In this document: piece by piece, positions 25,101 through 37,137 of the stretch | How the letters are laid out: every line of letters starts with the position of its first letter | Position numbering within the stretch: the stretch's first letter is position 1 | Assembly (NCBI GenBank): GCA_003342815.1 | Contig: PTEX01000055.1 | Coordinates: 1-64,000 of the forward strand | Direction of reading: 5' to 3' | DNA length: 64,000 nt | Source of the DNA: Eudromia elegans | Lineage: Eukaryota; Chordata; Aves; Tinamiformes; Tinamidae | Notes under the pieces: generated by a model | What the model saw: only the letters and a program-made list of their open reading frames with translations | The model's database searches: none | What the model was told of the DNA's origin: nothing | Position numbers and translations under genes: made by a program

Positions 25101-27145
25101 CCCCTCTTGTCCGAGGGACACAGTCGTATCCCACCCTACATATACTCTTCATTCCATTCCCCTACATGTTTTTGACTAACGCAGCAGGAAGGATATGCTA
25201 TTACATGGATCAGAAGCCTCATCTATTTTACAACACCTTATGCCATCACTTCTGAATTTTCCGTGTATCATAGACATTAACAACAGATGTTCCATGATAT
25301 AACCTGAAGAGAAGGACAAGGAGACCCTGATCTGGAAAAGGGCAGGGATCTGTGAAAAACACAGAGTAAATACACCAAGATTTTTCCTAGTTACACTGGC
25401 TAAGGAGGAAAGCAAATTATCACTTCTGGTTCTCTATCTTTTATGAGTATGTTTTTGAATATTTGAGAGAAAAACAAAACTAAATAGCATTAACTAAGCA
25501 GAAAAAGTATTTGTTTAACCACACCTTATTAAAATACTCATTAAAAATACCATATTTTTAATAAGAAAGAAAATGCTGTAGATCTGTCCCAAAAGTAAAA
25601 TATCTGATACCTCAACACAGGCAAAACTATGCTTTTACATCATACTAAGAAAATAGTATAAAAAAAAACCAAAAAAGGATACAACTGTGTGAAAGAAGAC
25701 AAAAAACTTAACCTCCATGCCAAACCAATTTCAGACATAAAAGATTCTAAGAATAAATATCAGAAGTGAAAAAAATAGGGTGTATATATATATAATGTAC
25801 TGAAATATTATAAAATCTTTTATATTCAGCACATGTCTATCCATTCTGTTAAATATAATTATGTTTTACACAAAACATCCCTCCGTTCCCCATAAATGCT
25901 GTAATTTTCAGCCCTTAATCTGCCAATAAGCTTTCAGAAAGGTGAGAAGGGAAAAGAGAAAAAGAAAAGTGTAAAATAATGATAAAATATAATGAACATC
26001 AAAATTGGTTGAAAAACAACAAAGCTACAAGCTACAACAATATTTCTTCAGAGCCGTTTCATTTAGATAGCTACAGTATCTGACATGCTAATTTAACAAT
26101 CAAATCCTAAGACTGGGTTATAGAATTAATGAAACCAAATTAACGTAAGTCATGGTTGCTTCTGACTATAATGAAGAGTAAACACTACTTGACGGAATTT
26201 GAATTCTGCTATTAAAAGCATATATACAATGAAAAAGAAGAAAAAATAGTTAATAATCCTACCTAACATAGCAAAAGACAAATGAGTAAGTCAATGACAT
26301 TTATGCTAATAAGAGAACTCATAGACTCTTGCAACAGTATTAGAAATCAGCTCTATAAAAGAAAGCTACATTCCAACCCAATCTTATGATCTATATACAG
26401 AACTTTGGGCACTGTTATTTAAATGAAAGATAGATCATCTTATTATTTTGTAGTTAAGATTATAAATGTAAAAGATTATCAAACAAAAATCCAGAAAAAC
26501 AGAATGTTAATTTAAAGGTTCCCCTTACTCCACTCAGGAAAGTCTTCTAGAAACTCATTCCGAGAAATCTTGTTTAAATGTGTCATCAATAAAATGATGA
26601 ATTATATAGTTATTTTTTCTCAGCTAATCTAGTCATAGATTAGTCTAGTGACAGAATTTTTGATAAAGAATTTTTTTTTCAGTCACACACTAATTTTTAA
26701 ATACTTCAAATAGATAGCAATTATTTAAGGGAATAGATTGTGAAATGTATTTCTAATTGCATTTGGTTGAAGGAAGCAAAACATCAGACCTTTAAAGCAC
26801 TAAATTACATTACTAAAATATTAAATATTGTTTACTGGGACATGGCAATGGTAAAGCAGGTCCATTTTCTTTGGCATGCTCTCTTACAAAGAGCGCACAC
26901 GTGTGTCCATGTGTCCACACTGCAGATATATTCAGTATTTCAGCTTTATTCCACAGAATAAAAAAGTCTCAGTAGTAGACATTGCTACTCCACTCTCTAA
27001 GGAACCCAAGCACTGTCCCCACAAAATCCGTGGCAAGAGCAAATGAATTTCAGGGAGAAATGGTGAAGGACAAGCCCTGCTAAATATTTTGTGTGTGCAT
27101 ATATATACCCAGTTCCTTAGGAGCGCTGAGTAAATAGGTACTCAC
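19185..27145 (-). other. Intron between E69 and E70 (8.0 kb)
   Basis: A G+C- and CpG-enriched stretch lies at about 19760-20010. A mixed TG/CA and TA repeat lies near 22080-22130, and a very AT-rich stretch runs from about 25430 to 26720. No gene, RNA gene or recognisable mobile element was found. Open frames of up to 132 codons over 19623-20041 on both strands share no features with known proteins. Confidence 0.85.
22080..22130. repeat. Mixed TG/TA/CA simple repeat
   Basis: Alternating purine-pyrimidine sequence (TGTGTGTGC, GTATATATACACACACA, ACACACATACACA). It is an interrupted microsatellite in the E69-E70 intron. Confidence 0.75.
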
Positions 27146-27257
27146 AGGTATACAATACTCCACCATTGGGTAATGCAACTTATGTCCCTTCGCCGTACGG
27201 CCAGAAAAGAAGCAGCTCTGGCAGACGTCGTAGTTGAAATGTTTCAGGCTTCGGTAC
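27146..27257 (-). CDS. UTRN: Utrophin exon E69: ZZ zinc finger, second part
   Basis: This exon is 112 bp, equal to dystrophin exon 69. It reads [20 protein letters not shown] then [17 protein letters not shown] after a G that completes Arg. It supplies the CQSC ligand pair and the HKLH histidines of the ZZ finger. The canonical second CxxC of ZZ fingers (RYRCxxC in dystrobrevin) is replaced by RYRSLKH, as in dystrophin. The exon ends at a codon boundary. The acceptor is CCGCAG and the donor is ACCT|GTGAGT. Confidence 0.97.
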
Positions 27258-29645
27258 CTGCGGAGACATGAAACAAAGCGATCGGTGCTTCGCAGGCTCA
27301 CTTCTAACTTCCACCGGTTGCTAAGCTCAGGAGCCCGGTGGCCCTTTGCGATGGTGTGCCCTGCTTTCCAGCAGCACCGGGGCCCAGTGGCTTTGTCAGG
27401 ATGGTCTGAGAAGGCACCTGGACGCACAGGAGAGCGGGAATGGGGCAAGAACGGGGCAAGGCGCTGCAGAGATGTGGTCCCAGGAACTCCCCAGCCCCCC
27501 AGCACTTTGTTCGACTTCCCTGTGGCATGTGACTGTGTGATTAAAATAAACAAATTCAGCCTTAATGCCACAGAGAGAGCCAGCATGAATCAACTGCTGT
27601 CCAAGTCCCTTGGAAACAGAAAGCCTTACACAGGACAAACCTGCAGATAATATCCAGGAAAGGGTCAGCTCTACAGACAAATGCAAAGAGTTCATAGTTT
27701 TTGAGTTTAAACTGAATTAAAATTATGTTGCGTTAGGTTTTTTCCTTTAGTCCTCAGTTGGTATCTCAGAAAAAAAGTTTATAAACCAGAGTGGTTTAAG
27801 TTTATATGGTTTAATATTGACTAGTTGTTTTAAATGTTTTCCCATCCTTTTAATGCTCAGAAATTCTACATTTGTGAATCAGACCCTAAAACTCATGAAA
27901 CTTACTGTTCATGAAATATAAAATAAAGTTTAAAAATTTAGCACACTGATATATCCTTTTTTATTTTTCATTTTTTTTCACTCTGACTAAAGAATTCAAG
28001 TTTATATTCCACCCACTGCTTTTTATAGCATGCAGTTCTGTTTGGATGACGCTATATCATTAGTATGAGACTAAAATGAGCTAACGGAAGCAAATTGAAT
28101 AGCTCCTGAATAGTTAAAGTTTAAATTAAATTGTTTTCGGCGAGCAGTTTTCAGGCCCAATCCACATTTTTCCCTGCTGAGTTTTATGTTTTGCTGTGTG
28201 AGACAATATGTGGGCATGAGGGGAAAGGTTCACTTTTAAGGATGCTGACGCGACTGTTTAGAAACTTTATTCAGAGCCTGTGTGCTAAATGGCAACATCC
28301 ACCTTCTGCTAAGAAGCGAGATGCTTTTGCTCTTGCAGATCTCTAGCTTCATTATAGAGAAGATTTAGGGTGAGTCATTCTTTTGTCTTCCCTTCTTCTC
28401 TGTGCACATTCATGTTCTTTTGTCTTCTGGCTCTATGCACCCCTCTTTCTTCTCCACGCAAGAAAGGGTCAGCACAAAAAAGGTTCATCTGTCCTCACTT
28501 CACATCTAAAAGTTAGGCATCTACACCGGTGCTCGGGCACCCTTGGCTCCCTCCAGCCTGAATTAGGAACGGTAGAAATATCTAGTGGAATTTTCATCTC
28601 ATCTCAAGACAAGCGAAAAAGTTTGATCAAATTCGCTGCTTCTGGGTACTTTCCTCTCTACTTTGATAGAAAAGAGGGTCACCAGCTCAGTCTTAAAAGT
28701 CTGATTAAAGCTAGCATGCTCAAGGCTACGGGAGATGAATCTGACCCCAAGATTCCTATATTATTGTCCTTTAACACAACAAAGGGAAGGAGGAACAGAA
28801 AGCATGGAGAGGAAAAGTGACTCATCTGCCTAGACATCCTAAGAAAAGCATTAAAATCACTTACAGGAGAGACTGCCCTACACAGCTCCCAAATAAAACA
28901 CACAACTTCAAGAACACAGGAGAGCCTATTATGTTTAGCTCTTCTCCCTCACTTTGTTCCACATCATTTTATGTGCTGAAGCCATCAATACACAAATGCA
29001 TGTTAGTCACAACAGAACACACAAAGGTACCAGCCATCCAGTGCTCAGTGATAGTGCTTTGTACTAAGATCACACAGTTTAGCTCAATAACAAAGAACAT
29101 CCCTGGAGCTATTTTTTTCTTTAAGAATTCTCAGGCTCCCTTTGAACAGACCCAAGTTAGATTACCTTCTGTGCTTCCAGACAGGAATTGTGCAAGTCTC
29201 ATCACAGAAATATATTAACAATTGTGCCAAGCAAGGAGAGATTGCTGCTGAAGGGTCATTTAATATCAGCTAGTATGAGTTGCTTTATTTCACAAACATT
29301 ACTGTAAAACAGTGCAGACAGCCAGTCTGTCTGTCTTGTCCTCTCATTCTGTGTAAGACACAGATATGAACAAAGATACAATTTTTTTCTAACTTATCAC
29401 CTCTTTTTGGTGTCATAATTTTGGTGTATTTATACTTCATTTGCTATTTACTGGATTCATCAGTGCCAAAATACTTGATACGAGCACTCCTTCCACAGCT
29501 GCCACAGACCCACTTGCTAAGCAGCAGCAGTTCCTTTCTAGAGGAGACTGAACGGCAGTGGCTCAAGCAAACAGGAATAAGCTCTTTTTGTAGGGACATG
29601 TAAATCAGGTGCCAAACCCCTGCACCCAGCTCCCTTCCCTCTTAC
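27258..29645 (-). other. Intron between E68 and E69 (2.4 kb)
   Basis: The 250 bp next to E69 (27258-27520) are noticeably richer in G+C than the rest. I see no repeat family or additional gene. Confidence 0.82.
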
Positions 29646-29812
29646 CTGAAGCCGACAATTGGACACTCTTTGCAAATGTTGCACTTGGCCTGATGTTTTG
29701 CTGTCTCAGCAGCTGCAACTCTGTGTAGAACCGGCAGCCACACCATAGACTGGGGCTCTAACCGCATCCAGTCTATAAATTGCTTTACAGTAATCTCTGG
29801 TTTATTGTGGTT
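29646..29812 (-). CDS. UTRN: Utrophin exon E68: ZZ zinc finger, first part
   Basis: This exon is 167 bp, equal to dystrophin exon 68. It reads [20 protein letters not shown], then [20 protein letters not shown], then [15 protein letters not shown], with a final AG completing Arg with G of E69. The first ZZ zinc ligands (CNIC, then KEC) lie at the end of the exon. The finger contributes to the beta-dystroglycan contact next to the membrane. The acceptor is GCTCACCAG and the donor is TTCAG|GTAAGA. Confidence 0.97.
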
Positions 29813-32062
29813 CTGGTGAGCAAACAAACAAAAAAAATTAATAACCCCCACAAATACATTTTAATTGGAATTCAAATCCTCAAAACAACTCCTGTGCCAT
29901 TTTTTTTTCCCCACTCAAGCTTTATGTAAAACCAGCTATGGAAAAAAAAGGCAACTAAAGTTGGTCCGTAAGAACACACAGGAGTAAACAACGGGGACAG
30001 AGAAGGCACAGAATCAAGAAGGCACAGTCATAAGAAAACCACTTTTGAACCAAAAGAACTTGAGCAGCAAGGAACAGAACATGAAAGGGAAGAATGTTTT
30101 GCATTTCTGACAGACCAAAAACATGTTTATTTTTTGACAGATGGGTATCAGATCACTAGAAGTCAGGACTGCCTGCATGGCAGTGCCAAGAGACTGGAGA
30201 AAAATATATTAACTGTATTCCGAGCGCATGGTACTCTTTCAAGTTAGCATGTCAAATAAACAAACAAGCAAATAAATAAATATTAAAACCAAGAAAGTAA
30301 ACGTGCCACTATAAAGGCAAACACTGAGAACACAGCATAGTTAAAATAATAAGACTATTGTTTTAGGAAATGCACAAACGCATTTTCACATTCTCAGTTG
30401 TAATCAACAGAGAAGATTGGCTAAAAAACTATTATTTTAAACATATTTTGCAGCAGTAAGAATAGAGGTTGTTGTTCCAAGCCCCTGGCAAGCACACACA
30501 GCACAGCTTAAAGTTGTTTTTGAACAGCACGACCAAGACCAGTATTCTTAACCCACTCAGGGAGATCTCTGCCGGTCAGGAAGCATCAACAAAGGCAGGA
30601 CTTAGCACGTAGGTGCTTTCCCCACGACCAAAACCCTTGTTTTGCCAAGGCAAACCCTGGGACGGCTCCGAGAGTTGCACTCCTTGTCCGTGCTGTCCTC
30701 CAGCCTGGCAGGTGCCTGTGCAGTGCCCCGCTGAGGTGAAGGCACCGGGGCACGGGCAGAACGCGCCGACCCCAGCACCACCTTGGGGGTCTGCCCGTCC
30801 CGCAGCTGAGCCGCCCGGGGCAGGGGCAGAGCCCCCGAGGACATAAGGACCATCCCTCCGTGGCACCACGGCTGCCGCCAACAAATGAGTGATTTACTTC
30901 AGCCTGGCTTCAGCCGCTTGGGGCCAGCAACAGACACGTCAGGCACTACCTCTTATTGCCTGAAGGAGCAATATTAAAAACTTGGGCGGGATCGTATTTG
31001 GTTAATTTGGTCAGCCCACTTCCCTATGAATCTAGCAAATTTACTCATGTTTGGGACAAACATACTTTCAATTCTATTCATTTCAAAAACCAGAAATAAA
31101 TCTAATGGTCCTAAAAAAAAAAGCTAACAATTGCATTTTTCACAGCACTGTAAAGAAACACAGAGGAGTCTCAAAAAGAATGGTGAAAGAAAAATGCTCC
31201 AGAAGTTTTTATCTGCTGGATTTAATACAGTCACAAATATTGTTTAAATTCAGGAGTTTTACATGTGGTATAGTGATTTTTTAATACACATATAGGTGCT
31301 GACAGTGCTCAAAGCAGTCATAACCTTAGAAACGCCTTTAAACAGTCTAGTTATCACCACCAAACAGGCAAGGCCTTCAGGCATCCCTGACAAGTTCTGT
31401 TTGGTTCTGTTCCATTAAAACATCCCTGTTTTTCTTCCCATCTTCCTTAAAAAGAGACGCTCCTTGCAGCCTCATTAACCCCCTGCATGTAGTTTGTAGC
31501 TGAACAGCAGGCCCACGACAGCTTTATTCTATGTTCTTGTCTGCTGCGTAAAGGCTTAGGATGCATAAAGGACTATGCTTGAAATCTTGTACATCTGTAA
31601 GCTCTTTCATGAGAAAAAGAATGCTAAATAATTTCCTGATGCACCGGGTCAAAAATTAGTATCGACATCATTTTCTGGTTCTGTTGAGAAACATGCCTTG
31701 TTCTAGCAGGGAAAAGTATGTTGTTCTCACAGTATCAGCTTGCTCTGAAAGGTGCAGGGCAGGATAATTGGCTGCTACAAAAAAAAAGTTTTAACAGCAT
31801 TTAGAGCTGCCAATATTGCTATAACATAAGGATTTATAAATTCTCCCTGCTAGAAAGTAATTTGTTTCATCTTCTGCTGAACAATAAATCATCTTTTACA
31901 GCTGCGTTTTGACAATAACTTCCCACATTGACTGGCTTGCACATTTCTCTTCAAAAACTCATCGAATGTTTTTTAATTCCTCTCCTCCTTTTGCATCATT
32001 CAAGAGTAAGTTCTAGGTCTTCAGGAAGAGGTTTTTCCACGTGGAGGTTTTTACCCTCTTAC
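29813..32062 (-). other. Intron between E67 and E68 (2.25 kb)
   Basis: It contains a CpG-rich patch at about 30600-30890. A short AAAT-type repeat lies near 30265-30283. Nothing else is recognisable. Confidence 0.85.
30600..30890. promoter_or_regulatory. CpG-rich intragenic patch
   Basis: About 17 CpG dinucleotides fall in 30661-30890, with strong G+C enrichment (runs such as GACGGCTCCG, ACGCGCCGAC, CCGCCCGGGG) flanked by AT-rich intron. Open frames exist on both strands only because stop codons are rare in G+C-rich DNA; none looks like a known protein. It could be an alternative promoter, an enhancer, or simply a patch of G+C-biased conversion. No convincing splice donor was seen on the UTRN strand next to it. 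Confidence 0.35.
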
Positions 32063-32220
32063 CTGTTGGAAGCAGCTCCGGACGCTGGGTTCAATATTAC
32101 TGCCACCAAACGCTGCCACCTCTCCCAGCTGCCGTGGGATCTGGATGGCATCGTGAAGCAGCAGGCCCAGCTGCCTCTGATCACACATTTCCGTGGGGCC
32201 GGCCACTTCCTTGAAGAGAT
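32063..32220 (-). CDS. UTRN: Utrophin exon E67: end of EF-hand region
   Basis: This exon is 158 bp, equal to dystrophin exon 67. It reads [20 protein letters not shown], then [20 protein letters not shown], then [12 protein letters not shown], after AT completing Tyr. [11 protein letters not shown](A/S)[14 protein letters not shown] is a hallmark of the dystrophin family just before the ZZ finger. The exon ends at a codon boundary. The acceptor is GGGTTGCAG and the donor is CAACAG|GTAAGA. The nearby plus-strand 140-codon open frame is only the antisense shadow of this conserved exon. Confidence 0.97.
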
Positions 32221-35200
32221 CTGCAACCCAGAGAGAGGCGTGAGCTCCTTTCGTACCACCTACTTTCCCCTCAGGCACCAGCCCTGCAGCTGGAATTCTG
32301 GAATGTTTGTAGTCCACACAGAGTTACGGACGGCCAGCTGTCCTATTTGATCTATTTATCTTGATTACTTTGCCTACTTTTTCTTAATGTGTAAACAAAT
32401 CAAGAGTGCCAGGCCATGTACACTAAACTGTATGGCATTTTATGGCATCTGCTAACAAAATTATATAGTAATAGTAACCTATGTAGTTCCTGACATACTT
32501 AGGAGCAGCTATGTCACAAAATACGAAAAACATCAGAAAACATGAATAGCTTTTTGTTTTAATCCAACATTACCTAATCTCCTCCCTAATGTTTATTAGA
32601 TTTTTTTTCTTTGCTATCACCGAGGAATAAAGAAAGTGATATTTCAGCAATTCCTACTTCATGCCAAAAATCCAAGCCATCCTTGGATTGATTTGGGACA
32701 GAATCACACATGCTTGGATTGAGACTAGAAACAGCATGAATTGGCTCTATGACAGAGCTTAGAACAAGAGTGGCAGCCAGTGAAATAACTCACACTTAAC
32801 AATAATCCTACTGGCTTCCTGGATAACCACATCCAGTTGAAGTACTTGCACTGATTCTCTTTTCGTAAGGTGCATGTCAAACTCTGTAACATAAATGGAA
32901 GTACTGGGATGACTGCCACAAAAGAAAAAACGGAGGCCAAACGGATCAAGAAAGTTGTTCCAGATCCAGATCTTTTCTGGGAAGTACAGTAGTTTTGCAA
33001 GGGGGATGTTAGACGGTAAAATCAGCAAATGTTCATGCTGTCAAGCCATTTGGAGGGGATCTGTATTGACTACTGGCGATGGATGACAGATCCTGACATC
33101 CTCACAACTTTTATTTCTCCTTTCTTTGCAGTACTTCTCGAATGCTTCTGCCTAGATGATGAGCTGCATGAAGACTAGCAAGGTGCTCCTTTTAAATGTT
33201 ATTACACCTGTGCAGCTGATACGTGCTCAGAAGAATTGGGTGAAATGTGTACACCAAACGGTTCCACCCCGGGCGCATATATATTGTATTTCCAAGGTTT
33301 TGGAGCTCAGAGTCAGAAATATTGCTCTGAAGTAGCTCATCCTCATTCAAATAGTATTCAAAGAGCTAAAGAGGCTTCAGAGAAAACTGTAGGTGGTTAT
33401 ATCAAGAAGTAAATCCAAGAGGACCGACCTCAAGATTTTAATATTTGTAAGCTAAGAAAGCCTACAAAAGCAGTAGGCAGAAATGGAGGAGGAGTACTGC
33501 AGAAGTTCCATAAAGATGCTCCTGTGGCTCTATCCACCTACAAGCCACGGTATAGTATGAACTAATAGGACTGACTGCAGTACAGGACGTATTTCTTAAA
33601 CTCTGACTTTATTACAAAATGTAAATAGGAAAAATACAAATAAATGTGTTAAAACTTTTGGCTATATGTTTTTATAGAAAAGCAAGTTTGTCATTAATCC
33701 CTGATTTATTCATGATCTCTATAATTCTATGCATTCATATGTAGTCACAAGGTTAATCTCTCCTGAAAATATCCTTATGGTTGGTATAAACAACAGAAGA
33801 AACAGAAGTGAATGCTTTGTATTCTTTCCAATTAGCTTCTTCATTCTGCTTTTGCACTCAGTGGTTGGCTTCAATTAAAACTCCCTGCAGTCGTAAAAGG
33901 AAGAAAACCAAAGTCTGCTTGTACAATTCCCCTGCTTTTCACCTCTCCTACTGGAACAGCCATTATTAGAAATAAATAAAAGGTTAAAATTCAGTCTGAC
34001 TGCCCTTCTGATTGAGGAACAGACAAGCTTTGTTCAGAAATATCTCAGAGAATTTTTTTTATTACGCTCTGTAAATTGTTTTGTCCTTCATTTGGAGTAG
34101 CTGGTGAGATTTGTCAGTGTGCTTCTGGACAGACTGCTTACACCTTGTCCTCTGCAATAGCGACCGAGGTAGAGGAAAGGATTTTCACAGACTGAAAGTC
34201 CAGCTGACCAAACCGATTTCTCCCTTTTTTTTTCTCCTCTCCTCTAGCCTAGTTAAACAGACACTACAGCATCTTCAACACTTAGTGGCAAGGAAAAGAA
34301 ACAAACAGTATTCACAGGCCTACGACTGCACACTTATTTTGGCACTTCTAAATTCTGGCTATTTTTTTCCACTGCAGTTGGAGCACTTTCCCAGTAACTC
34401 AGAGCCTGATTTTAAGAAGTGACAGGGTAAGAGCTGCCTTGCCCTAGAGTTGCCTCTGTCTGCATCTGCCTACAGTGGAAACCGGCTCAGAGAGAAGAAC
34501 TATTCTCTGCTCGGTGGAGCTGCACCCGGGCAAGGGAGGCGCCCGGCAGCGCTGCCAGGAGCCACAGCCTCGGCACGCTCCCAGACGGAGTTGTGTTCAC
34601 ACGCACCCCCGGTGTCTGGTGGGTTTAGACGCGTACGCATGCAGAGGGTGAGTTTGCGTTTACAGAACATTAAACTGCATCCAGGGACTCCATCGAAAGG
34701 ATGGTTGTGGAAGCAGGAGACGGGCTTATTCAGACTTGAGCCATGGGGGAAAAAAATCAATCAGGAAAGAAACTGAAAGATCAGTTAGTCTAAAATTAAA
34801 CACAGCCACACTAATATTAGAGTGATGAGAGTCAGAGGGACTCAAACCACAGCACAGCCACAACCCAAAAAAATACAGCTATTGGTTGGCATGCAACACA
34901 TCGCAAAGTGTGGAAAAGTCCAGTTTCCACTGAGATAGTAGGAAAACTGTCCCCTGCACACACATTTTGTCTCTTCTGCTGAGGTTGCTGAGCCATCAAA
35001 CCACAAACCTAGCATTGTCAAACCTGAAGCATCCATGCAGCTGCAAGGAATTTAGGGATAAAGACACTCTAATTACACTGAATATGGATTTAATTAGAAA
35101 TATACAAAAGAGAAAATGTGTCACCATTTGTTCCTATGCATGCTGTACAAACAGGATGCACAGATTTTCAAGTATCACAGTGTTATTTCCAAATAGTTTG

Positions 35201-36764
35201 AGGATTTGCAACATGTACCAAGGAATAATTTTGATACATAAGGGAAAAAAAAATGAAAAAAAAAAATGCATACTGCAACTGAAGTGATTCTTTCACAGTA
35301 AAGATTTTTCAAGTATCCCTTTTTATTCAGCTCAAATTGTATACCTTTTATTGATTAAATGATATTAAATGATATGACCTGATGCCTACAGAATAAATAG
35401 AACATTTCACGAGTGCTTTCTGTTTCAAGTGCTGTTCCATCTGGGCTTCATGTCAAAAATGAGCTTAAGATAAGGGGAAAACACACACAAATGCACTCCC
35501 AGATGTTACACTGTGACAGTATTGTGGCTTTTTTCTACCTCTAAAACTGAGAAAAAGGGAGAAAAGATAAAAGTCCTTTTGTCCCTCAATAAATTTGTAC
35601 CTGTGAGACAGCATTTGTCCCCTAAACGCAAGATCACGGCTAAAATCTGCTGTGAATAATCGTACACGCAAATTTAAATTTTTTATCAGTGCAAATCCCT
35701 ACTTATATGATTGAAATTTATTCTCCAAGAATATTCATGACACTAAAATTGAGTGGTTAAAAATGTTCCGTTTTCTTCTGTGACATTCAAAAGTCCTGCC
35801 ATAGCGTGTGAAGAACTGCTGGTAAAAAGAGCAAAGAACAGCGAGCACTATTTCTTTATAGCGCTTGAGTATTTCAGAATTAAAGCAGATTGCTAAGGCA
35901 AGTAATATGCTTTTTCATGCACATTATCTCTTTTTTTTTTTTTTTTAAAGTTTTTTTGTTCAGTTCTTTTAAGTTCTAACACCTACGGCAGCAGAGGAAG
36001 CAGCGTGCCAGGACCCAGGGGCAGCCTGCAGCATGCTGCCCCCCATAGCAGCGAGTTGCTAGAAGGGAATACAGCACGCTTGGACCCTTGGACCACAGGC
36101 AGCTCACTCCTGCTCCCTAGGAAATAGCTAGGAACAATGTCAGAGCGAGTGAGGGCCCAGGTTCACCTCCAGCAGTGAGCTCAGAAGTGACCGCCCTGTT
36201 CTGGGGACTAACAAGAGTTTAATAACGTGGACTGAGCCACCACCTCAATGGCCCCACCAGCTGCAGAGCAGCTCTGGGCTATGCACTCTGCTAGCAGAGG
36301 TGCAGCCACGTCTCGGGCAACAATTACGTTTGCAGGTCCTTATTCAATTTCATTCATGCATCCTGGCATGTGCCTGAGGTTAAGCATATCCTTAAATGCC
36401 CTCTAGAACAGGCATTCTTTAATGAGGCTTCAATGTTTTTTTAAAACTAAAGATTCACTGTCATGTCAAACCTGAGGCCTAATATCTTTGAGATTTCCCC
36501 AAAAGGGTAAGAGAGAAAGAGAGAGATCGTTTGTATCGGTAAAATGACATTAGCACCCCTAATCACATTATCATACTATTATCATTTTCCTTTGCCACGG
36601 ATGACATATAACTGACATAACTGACATGAATATTTTCCAGATCGGACATAAATCCTGACATAAGCATGATGCAAGGTTTACCGCAAATTTTGCTATGATG
36701 TGTAATAATATTTAATGTAACAATTACATAAAATAAACATTTCATAAAGTATTTTCTTACTTAC
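32221..36764 (-). other. Intron between E66 and E67 (4.5 kb)
   Basis: Its main non-random feature is a compact CpG-rich patch at about 34485-34735. A run of 16 T lies at 35931-35946. The region 35980-36340 is moderately G+C-rich but matches no repeat family I recognise. No other gene is supported. Confidence 0.85.
34485..34735. promoter_or_regulatory. CpG-rich intragenic patch, possible internal promoter
   Basis: At least 14 CpG dinucleotides fall in 34501-34660 in an otherwise AT-rich, CpG-poor intron, with words such as CCCGGG, GGCGCCCGG, GCGC and ACGCGTACGC. Such islets in vertebrate introns are often unmethylated regulatory DNA or alternative first exons. A good 5' splice site on the plus strand, AGAGG|GTGAGT (intron would start at 34648), directly follows the patch and would suit an antisense transcript. 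No protein product is proposed: the overlapping plus-strand open frame (34450-34776) has no recognisable similarity. Confidence 0.4.
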
Positions 36765-36850
36765 ATCTGTACTTCTCTTCCAGAAGGCCTTTAGAAAGAG
36801 ACATCAAGCCAATCTTGAGTGACTGCACTCGAATTTTTCCAGTTCGGCCA
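36765..36850 (-). CDS. UTRN: Utrophin exon E66: EF-hand region
   Basis: This exon is 86 bp, equal to dystrophin exon 66. It reads [20 protein letters not shown] then GLLEEKYR, with T at each edge: the first completes Ser from E65 and the last starts Tyr with AT of E67. [17 protein letters not shown] forms the linker and helix of the second EF-hand-like unit. The acceptor is CACTTCAG and the donor is AGAT|GTAAGT. Confidence 0.97.
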
Positions 36851-37120
36851 CTGAAGTGACAAAGAGAAGACAATTTAATTCACTTCAATCTTATTACATT
36901 CCAACTCGAATCTATTCTAAATGCAAAGTCACTGGTGAATTCTACTTCAACTATACTTCAAATCTCAAAACAAATTAACTCTGCAAATCGTGTTAACAAT
37001 GTTTTTTTAAAAAAGCTCAGCTCACCTAATACATGTTTACATGTCAGAACAATTTATATTACTCCAAAAGGTTGAGATTTAGCCCCGTAAAACCCACAGC
37101 AAGACCTAATAATTTGATTT

Positions 37121-37137
37121 ACACACACACACACACA
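37121..37137. repeat. AC dinucleotide microsatellite
   Basis: Seventeen bases of alternating A and C lie about 270 bp from the E66 end of this intron. It is short and ordinary. Confidence 0.9.

Noticed and set aside
27234-27650. 138-codon plus-strand open frame
   Set aside because: It partly overlaps E69 in antisense, runs into G+C-rich intron, and has no similarity to a known protein; a shadow of a real exon.
31928-32350. 140-codon plus-strand open frame
   Set aside because: It covers the antisense of E67; the conserved family sequence is on the minus strand.
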